From positions 125,920,997-125,984,996 of the forward strand of contig NC_134097.1 in assembly GCF_000715075.1 (NCBI RefSeq): a stretch of 64,000 bases of DNA, in the 5' to 3' direction. Made by a program: the position numbers and the translations under genes. Below the pieces are notes generated by a model that was not told where the DNA came from, ran no database searches, and saw nothing but the letters and a program-made list of their open reading frames with translations. Below, one piece after another: positions 58,501-64,000 of this stretch (positions are counted from its first letter, which is position 1; each line of letters begins with the position of its first letter). The stretch is from Nicotiana tabacum (Eukaryota; Streptophyta; Magnoliopsida; Solanales; Solanaceae).

Positions 58501-61500
58501 ATTATATTGGTTATGTTGTTGCTATTGTTGTGTATTTGTAACTTGACCTCTAGCCTAGATCAACTCAAGTTAAATGAAGTCTCTATCGTTATGCTCAAAA
58601 AATCAAATATGAAACTTCATACACCTTAAAGTTCATACAATTCAACTGAATTTTATGAAAGTCTTTCATTTGCTTTTTTTTTTTTCATGTAAGTTTGGTT
58701 TTCCCAAAATGTGTTGTACGCATGGAATTTTTATCACTTTATTGAAAATAAAGAACAGTAAATTTGTACCTTGGCCTCTGGCCTAGATCAACCCAAGTTA
58801 AATGAAGTCTATTTCGTACTGCTTAAAATATCAAATATGAAACTTCATACACTTTAAAGTTCATAAAATTCAACTGAGTCTTATTAAAGCCTTTCATTCG
58901 TTTTTTTAACCTGGAAGTCTGATTTTCCCAAAGTGTATCCTAATTTTGGCCTGATTCTTCTTCTGGAACCCCCTTGAAAGATATTGTCTCTCGTGTAAAC
59001 AAGGTGCTCTGCCAACTGAGCTATAGCATTTATTGCTTGTGAGTAATGTTTTACTAGGTGTCAAGGTCTTAAATTGAAACAAAAGTTGATCCAAAAGCAA
59101 ACCAAGTATCTTACAGACAATTAAACAATCAGCAGTTTTCATGATCTCAAGATTATACTATGGCTATAGCTTTCCAGTTCTGGCACTAATATATTCCAGA
59201 TATTGTTATAAAAAGAATAGATCCTGATAGCTTTCCATTTACATGAACTAGACATGTTAATATACAAGGGATCTTCTGTATAGACTGTTTTATGGTTTCT
59301 GATATAATTTTTTTTATTGTTAGGTTCTTAGTTTGATCCCAAAGGAGTCAGATGGTGAGCAGTTTGAAGATGCTCTTACTCGCGTTCGTCGTTGTGTTGG
59401 TGGTGGGACGGCCACTGAAAATGCCGATAGTGATAGTGATCTGGAAGTGGTTGCTGATTGTATTCCTGTCAATCTTCGCTGCCCTGTAAGTGCATATCAA
59501 ACTTATAATCCTGTTGCTTGCATCATCTATTATTTTGTGTTGTTAAGTTAATCACTGTGTTATCTCTACATCCATGCCCCTTCAGAGTTAGATAATCAAG
59601 CTGCAAGCTTGTGCAATTGCACACAATGTGGCCTTAGTCGACCCCTAGAGCTCTATTTGTGAATCAAGAGCCACCACTAGCCACAATCTTAGCTAGCGTT
59701 TGGGCATAGATTTGATTGAAACTTGAAAAAAGAGTTTTTGAAGTTGTGTTGAAAAATAATTTTTGAAAGTTGAACTTGTGTTTGGACATGCATTTTATTT
59801 GAAGAAAAGTTGAAGTTTTGTGAGTGGAAGAATTTCACCCAAAAACTGCCCTAAACCAGTTTTTGGGAACTTGTAAATTTTAGAATTTTTTCCCCAAAAC
59901 ATGATCATATTTCATAAACAAAAATTGTTCTCAATTTTTTTTGAATAAATGAAGCCAAAATTTATGGCCAAACGGGAGCTTAGTCTTGGATGTTATTTAA
60001 GTGTTTATTTTATTGTTTGAACAAGAAACCATAGGATTGACATTTAGGTATCACCTGATCAAGAAAACATGGTGCACGGGCTCCCGAGAGGCCTTCCTAC
60101 TGTACTGGTGTCCACCTTGTATCCTGCTATTATTATGTGAATTAATTTCTCTGGAGGAGGATAGCTTGTCAATATTTTCAATGTTTTTCTTCTATTTGGA
60201 TTCTATCCTCTGTATGGCCTTGTTGCAATATTTTATTTGCTGTGTAGTGCAGCACGAGTCATAGAGTGCTCAATTTTTTATGTATGTGCATTACAGATGA
60301 GCGGTTCAAGGATGAAAGTTGCTGGAAGATTCAAACCTTGTATACACATGGGCTGCTTTGATCTTGAAGTCTTTGTTGAAATGAATCAAAGGTCAAGGAA
60401 GGCAAGGAACTATGACCCAGAACTAGATGTTTCCGCCAGCATAATATCTGAGTTTCCATCATATTATCCACCGAATATTGTTTGTTTACAAATCTTGTTC
60501 ATGTGATGCAGTGGCAATGCCCCATCTGTCTCAAGAACTACGCTTTGGAGCATGTCATCATAGATCCATATTTCAATCGAATCACTTCTCAGGTATTGCT
60601 AGTTTTTGTTTATGATAATAATTATGTCTTAACCTTCTTTAGCTGATTTTTCACTCGGTTTTGCGGTACAGCTGCGAAGTTGTGGAGAAGATGTTGCAGA
60701 AATTGAAGTGAAACCTGATGGTTCTTGGCGTGCAAAGATAGAAGGTGATCGACGGAGTCTTGGGGATCTTGGGTGCTGGCACTTACCTGATGGGAGCCTG
60801 AGCGAATCTCTAGATATAGAGTCGAAACCTAAGCCCGAAATTCTTAAGCAGATTAAACAGGAAGGAGGCTCTGATGGCAATGGTCTTAAAGTTGGATTGA
60901 GGAAGAACATAAATGGTTTGTGGGAAATCAGCAAACCGGAAGACCAGACATTTTCATCTGGAAGTAGATTGAGAGACAATTTTGGTCAGGATATTATTCC
61001 AATGAGCAGCGGTGCCACCGGTAGTGGCAAAGAAGGTGAAGATGCCAGCGTTAATCAAGATGGCAATGGGAACCTTGACTTTTCGAACAATGCGTTTGAT
61101 CTTGAGGCCATTTCTCTTATTGACCCAACATATGGTTTTGGCAACGGAAATCCATCGGTACCAGCAGGAGATGCCGAAGTTATTGTACTAAGTGATTCTG
61201 AAGAAGAAAATGAGCCAATTATCTCATCTGGGCCTATCTTTAATAACAACCATAATGATGCACCTGTAGTTCCTTTTCCAGGTCAGTCACAAGGAATTCC
61301 AGATGCTTTTCATGACTCTACGCTGGTTAACAGTGGGAATTCATGCCTGGGGCTGTTCAATTCTAATGATGATGAATTTGGGATGAACATGTGGTCTTTG
61401 CCTTCTGGAACCCAAGGGGGCCCTGGTTTTCAGTTATTTAGTTCTGATGCTGATGTTTCAGGATCTTTAGTAGATGTGCAGCATGGTTCTATTAACTGTC

Positions 61501-62391
61501 CCAGTTCTCTCGGTGGCTATGGGTTGGCTGCAGATACTGGCATTGGATCTACTTCTCTTCTTCCTGAAACATATGCAAATCGCCCCAATGCTAATATAAA
61601 TGACAGTTTAGTTGATAATCCCCTAGCATTTAGTGGTAATGATCCCTCACTTCAGATATTTCTTCCTACTAGACCATCTGATACGTCAGTTGAGGCTACG
61701 AGGGATCAACCTGATGTTTCAAATGGCGTTGGTACTGAGGATTGGATATCACTTCGACTTGGTGGTGATGGAGGTGTTCATGGTGATTCTGTTGCAAATG
61801 GGTTAAGCTCTGGGCAGCAAGTACAAACAAAAGACACTGCCTTGGACTCATTGGCTGACACTGGTATCTTCTTGTTCTCCCTTTTTTTTTCTTTTCTTTT
61901 GTGGTGGTGGTTTGGGGGGGGGGGTCTCATTATCCCATTATGTCAGAATTTACATTGCGGGTCCTGCTAAAAAATATATAACGGGTAAATTGACCAGAAT
62001 TAACTGGTTAAGCAGCTAGTCTTGTTTGGATTTACAACAGCGCTAGTTGGGAAGCTCCAGTATAAGCACAATTCACAGAACTTAAGTAGTGCCATGTAGC
62101 TCTTTTACAGTTATTTTCTTTTCGGTGCAGTATGTCTACCTATCCTGGTAGATGATATTCTTACAAAAGAGAATGTGTTATCAGTAGTTCTTTTTTGATT
62201 CATGTATTGGAGCTTTTCTAAATGTAGGCAGTGATGCTACTGTTTGTGCAGCTTCATTGCTTCTTGGTATGAATGACAGCAGACCAACTAAGAGCAGTAG
62301 AGAACGATCAGATAGTCCTTTTACATTTCCTCGTCAACGTCGTTCTGTAAGACCAAGATTGTATCTAAGTATTGATTCGGATTCTGAATAG
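49529..62391 (+). CDS. SIZ1: E3 SUMO-protein ligase SIZ1
   Basis: SIZ1 transfers SUMO to nuclear proteins in plant stress, phosphate, flowering and immunity pathways. Coding exons are 49529-49552, 50538-50618, 51235-51277, 51781-51853, 52087-52246, 52730-52866, 53690-53758, 54585-54672, 54754-54829, 55190-55263, 55550-55657, 59324-59485, 60297-60401, 60512-60592, 60672-61863 and 62228-62391 (TAG). They join in phase to 2637 nt, 878 residues (Arabidopsis about 880). Domains: SAP 11-45; PHD finger 112-168 (C114, C116, C128, C133, H138, C141, C163, C166); PINIT about 185-311; SP-RING 364-410 with CPMSGSRMK and zinc ligands C380, H382, C403, C406; SUMO-interacting [10 protein letters not shown] 597-606; conserved C-terminal [15 protein letters not shown]. 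Fourteen coding introns are GT-AG; the one after K400 is GC-AG. No coding defect is seen. Confidence 0.97.
49806..50170 (+). mobile_element. compound SINE in SIZ1 intron 1
   Basis: The first part is a SolS-type SINE head and body ('gtgtgacttagtggtcaatg', 'gaattccagcggaggcaaaa', 'aggtgatttcttccccatgg'). The text is then interrupted at about 49940 by another SINE-like piece ('cacggggtccggggaagggc', 'cggaccactccg', A run near 50030). The remainder of a SolS 3' half follows from about 50065 ('ggtaggaggtagcaggtact', 'gaggtgtgcgcaagattatc', 'ggacaccaccgt'). It is either a nested insertion or a fused element; boundaries are approximate. Confidence 0.6.
54200..54423 (+). mobile_element. TS-type SINE in SIZ1 intron 7
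   Basis: The tRNA-derived head has 'gaggttgtgagttcgagtct' (B box). The body is 'gaaggatgccgggggtctat', then 'ggtaggggtaaggtctgcgt', 'acacactaccctccccagac' and 'aagtgggattatactgggtt', ending in (GTT)n, the signature of the tobacco TS family and its Solanaceae relatives. Its 3' block is shared with the RTE LINE tails at about 680-757 and 58460-58533. It lies between exons 7 and 8 (intron 53759-54584) and does not disturb splicing signals. Confidence 0.88.
55985..56120. mobile_element. Stowaway-like MITE fragment in SIZ1 intron 11
   Basis: 'ttccgttacttcatgtccca', 'atctatgtgatactttttca' and 'ttttaagtctgtccaaaggt' resemble the terminal consensus of common plant Stowaway-type MITEs. Only one end is recognisable and no TA duplication was fixed. 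Confidence 0.35.
56270..57540. other. SIZ1 intron 11 interior
   Basis: AT-rich, non-coding, with purine-rich tracts at about 56930-57120. No transposon ends were recognised in this part of the 3.7-kb intron (55658-59323). Confidence 0.5.
57830..58920. repeat. old tandem duplication in SIZ1 intron 11, interrupted by a LINE
   Basis: Copy A is 57830-57890 plus 58534-58710 and copy B is 58711-58920. Both carry 'gcatggaatttttat-actt', 'gaaaataaagaa-a-tag', 'gcctagatcaac-caagtta', 'caaatatgaaacttcataca' and 'ttaaagttcata'. Copy A is split by the RTE LINE fragment; copy B is intact. Confidence 0.85.
57891..58533 (+). mobile_element. RTE-clade LINE, 5'-truncated, in SIZ1 intron 11
   Basis: It begins in the conserved RTE tail, [20 protein letters not shown] and [13 protein letters not shown] short internal deletion or frameshift follows, then [14 protein letters not shown] coding and [20 protein letters not shown]. 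The 3' UTR ('gtagtcgagcgtatttcctt') and TTG-rich tail come next. The target-site duplication ATTTGTAAC lies at 57882-57890 and 58534-58542. It is 643 bp. A truncated 5' end and a variable-length target-site duplication are typical of target-primed reverse transcription. Confidence 0.9.
58975..59036 (-). pseudogene. plastid-like tRNA-Val(UAC) 5' half
   Basis: The minus strand reads GCTATAGCTCAGTTGGCAGA then GCACCTTGTTTACACGAGAG, close to the 5' half of plastid trnV-UAC, including the anticodon TAC. The variable arm and T arm do not follow properly, so it is not a working tRNA. It could be a plastid-derived insertion or a tRNA-like repeat head within SIZ1 intron 11. Confidence 0.45.
59692..59979. 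mobile_element. Tourist-like MITE in SIZ1 intron 12 side of exon 12
   Basis: The ends GCTAGCGTTTGGGCATAGAT and ATTTATGGCCAAACGGGAGC are imperfect 20-bp inverted repeats, flanked by TTA on both sides (59689-59691 and 59980-59982). A TTA duplication with GC-rich TIRs points to the PIF/Harbinger (Tourist) group. It is 288 bp, non-coding, in the intron 59486-60296. Confidence 0.75.
60402..60511 (+). other. GC-AG intron of SIZ1
   Basis: The exon ends ..AGG TCA AGG AAG and the intron starts GCAAGG. The acceptor 'gatgcag' ends at 60511, before TGG CAA TGC. The only nearby GT (in 'aaggtcaagg') would shift the frame and destroy the SP-RING, so GC is the donor. The intron is 110 bp. Confidence 0.88.
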
Positions 62392-62880
62392 GAGCAGATT
62401 CCATGGTGGCAGGACAATGATTATTTTTGCTCAGCAAAGTATGTGGATGTGACAAGATGAGCTCTTGCTAGTGCGCACACATCGATCAACAGGAAACCGC
62501 TCTGTTACATCACTGCTGGCACCTAGGAGTTCTCTTATTTGTAGGTACTCCACTCTGCAAATTCGTATTAATATGTATTCATGTTTGTTCATTTCAGATT
62601 CCTAATTCCCTGGCGCCCTCACCTCTCTCCTTTATGTTGCGAGCAGGACCGGAACACATTCTTTTCTCTTCCATTTCCTGGATGATTCCCCAGAGGGTGA
62701 TCGCTAGTGAATTGTACATTTGGACAGCTTAGCTCAGTACAAAAAGTAACATCCACTGGTAAATCAACTTTGGATATAGAGGGGAGGCATTTTAGTGATT
62801 CAAAATCTCCTTTTGCCTTGTGGGAAGCCAATAGCCTGTAAATCTTTTAACTAATTTGTAGAAAGTATAATGTATTAATC
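62392..62880 (+). other. 3' UTR and flank of SIZ1
   Basis: After the TAG the frame stays open for 22 further codons (to a TGA near 62460), which I take as chance. The UTR probably ends before about 62880, where 'aagtataatgtattaatc' occurs. No certain poly(A) signal was picked. Confidence 0.45.
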
Positions 62881-62883
62881 GGT

Positions 62884-62955
62884 CTAGCTCAATGGACGGT
62901 GGATAGCGCCAGATTGTGCATGAGTGCACGATGTGAAAATGAGGTTAAATCTCGT
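62884..62955 (+). other. tRNA-like pol III promoter remnant
   Basis: 'tagctcaatgg' (about 62885) fits an A box and 'ggttaaatctc' (about 62943) a weak B box, at tRNA-like spacing. No acceptor stem or full cloverleaf can be folded by eye. It is perhaps the head of an old SINE. Confidence 0.3.
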
Positions 62956-62959
62956 GATA

Positions 62960-64000
62960 TTTTTGGTGCGAGGAAAGGTAGGAGGGACTGAAGACACTGA
63001 GGTTTTTTGCTCCCAGTCCAATGTATTTGGAATGAGAAAGGAATGCAAAACTCATGATAGAGTTGTATGATTATGTGTGATATGAAGGCGGAGGAAAACT
63101 GTGCCCAACCCTTATGTGAAAATGATAACCTGACCCTTGTTTCTTGTTTGTAAAGCATATTGATAAGCTGACTCAGTTGATATTTGCTAGTTTATTCCTC
63201 CTTGACACCTTAATATCATAAATTTTGGCGGGTTAAACTGTGGTATAAATGACTGCAATCTAAAGACACAAAAGCCGAGAGCATTTCTATCATATGGTCT
63301 ATCTTTAGAAAAGCCAGTTTCTCTCCTTTAAAACTGGCTTTTGAAGGACAAGTGTCTTATGAGCGCAAGTGTTCATAAGATCTGTTATACGATTTCTATC
63401 ATAAAAGATCTGTAAAACACTTGCACTGCAAAAGGACACTTGCGATTCTCTCCAAAGGCAATAGTTCACTGCAAAAGCAGAAACACAACAGAACATAATC
63501 TCACATCTCTATCTGTCGCTCCAGATGGTACTTCCGTAGTTTTACCTTTGAGGTACATCAGCTTCTTTAAACGTGCCACAAGGGAACAATGCCCTCCTTT
63601 AAAACTGGCTTTTGATGTCCACAAGCGGCAACAGTCCTATTTGACTTGGGTGGCATACAAGAAATCTGTGCTATTACGGATCAAGCCATAAATGCATATA
63701 CTATCAATCTTCTAATCCAATAATAATATTACTGATGGGAACTGATGGAATTATTCTCCAACTGCTGAAGTGCATAAAATCCTGCAGTGAAAATAGAGGA
63801 TGGATACCTCAGTTCTACCAAAAATCTCTGATTCTTTTGAGAGCCTAAATTACACAACTATAATTGCTTACAGTGACCCTATATCTCAAGATAAACCTGA
63901 TCCAAGATTCTTATGCAGCTGTTCTTCACACTAGAGTCCATGAGAGTTTGCAAATAATTTATAGCATACGTGGAGTGAATTCAAGTTCAGCAGTCATCCT
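62960..64000. other. 3' flanking region, no gene assigned
   Basis: No domain was recognised. A hairpin AAAGCCAGTTT..AAACTGGCTTT lies at about 63313-63342, and part of it is repeated at about 63592. Open frames here (for example 63440-63691) have no recognisable family. The end of the window may enter the 3' flank of a further gene. Confidence 0.4.

Noticed and set aside
61364..61970. Continuation of SIZ1 exon 15 into GGGG-rich sequence
   Set aside because: The frame stays open past 61863 by chance. The donor GTATCT and acceptor 'aatgtag' at 62227 restore the conserved C-terminal sequence in phase.
62392..62460. Read-through extension of SIZ1 after the TAG
   Set aside because: The 22 extra codons have no known counterpart, and the conserved protein end DSDSE lies exactly before the stop.

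Overview
This window is nuclear DNA from a flowering plant, almost certainly Solanaceae and probably Nicotiana. The evidence is two complete intron-rich plant genes, a TS-type SINE whose 3' tail is shared with an RTE LINE and ends in TTG repeats, plant L1 LINEs with an RNase H domain, Sirevirus (copia) and Tat/Ogre-type (gypsy) LTR retrotransposons, and hAT and Tourist MITEs. The species call is inference from repeat families; no database search was possible.

Layout. 0.3-0.76 kb: 3' tail of an RTE LINE. 1.0-7.8 kb: a nearly full-length but decayed L1-type LINE (+). 9.57-14.58 kb (-): proteasome subunit beta type-4/PBG1 (beta7), seven coding exons that join to 246 codons including the stop, with SINEs and tandem duplications in its introns. 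15.6-16.9 kb: tandem repeats beside a truncated, broken fragment of a SYP112/KNOLLE-like syntaxin (-). 18.0-28.3 kb: a Sirevirus-like copia element (-) with LTRs, PBS, gag, pol and an extra third ORF, with a hAT MITE in gag. Its 5' LTR is interrupted at 28316 by a 16-kb Tat/Ogre-type element (28316-44388). That element keeps gag and a trace of the integrase end but no protease, RT or RNase H. It carries a 2.7-kb solo LTR of a relative in inverted orientation (34698-37427) and a 1.25-kb minisatellite with higher-order structure (39.9-41.2 kb). Its right LTR is cut at 44388 and joined to a 5'-truncated LINE (44.4-45.7 kb). 45.8-49.0 kb: AT-rich spacer with MITEs. 49.0-62.4 kb (+): the SUMO E3 ligase SIZ1, 16 coding exons plus an intron in the 5' UTR, 878 residues, with a GC-AG intron inside the SP-RING coding region. 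62.4-64 kb: 3' flank with no clear gene.

The two intact genes act in protein modification and turnover: PBG1 is a non-catalytic beta-ring subunit of the 20S proteasome, and SIZ1 attaches SUMO to nuclear proteins. Nothing suggests they are co-regulated; about 34 kb of nested transposons separates them. Exon boundaries were set by hand from splice signals, reading phase and remembered homology to the Arabidopsis proteins. All 15 SIZ1 coding introns and all six PBG1 introns keep phase exactly. I did not find a new cellular system. The most unusual material is the degenerate Tat/Ogre element with its higher-order minisatellite, the captured or duplicated syntaxin fragment, and the GC-AG intron.
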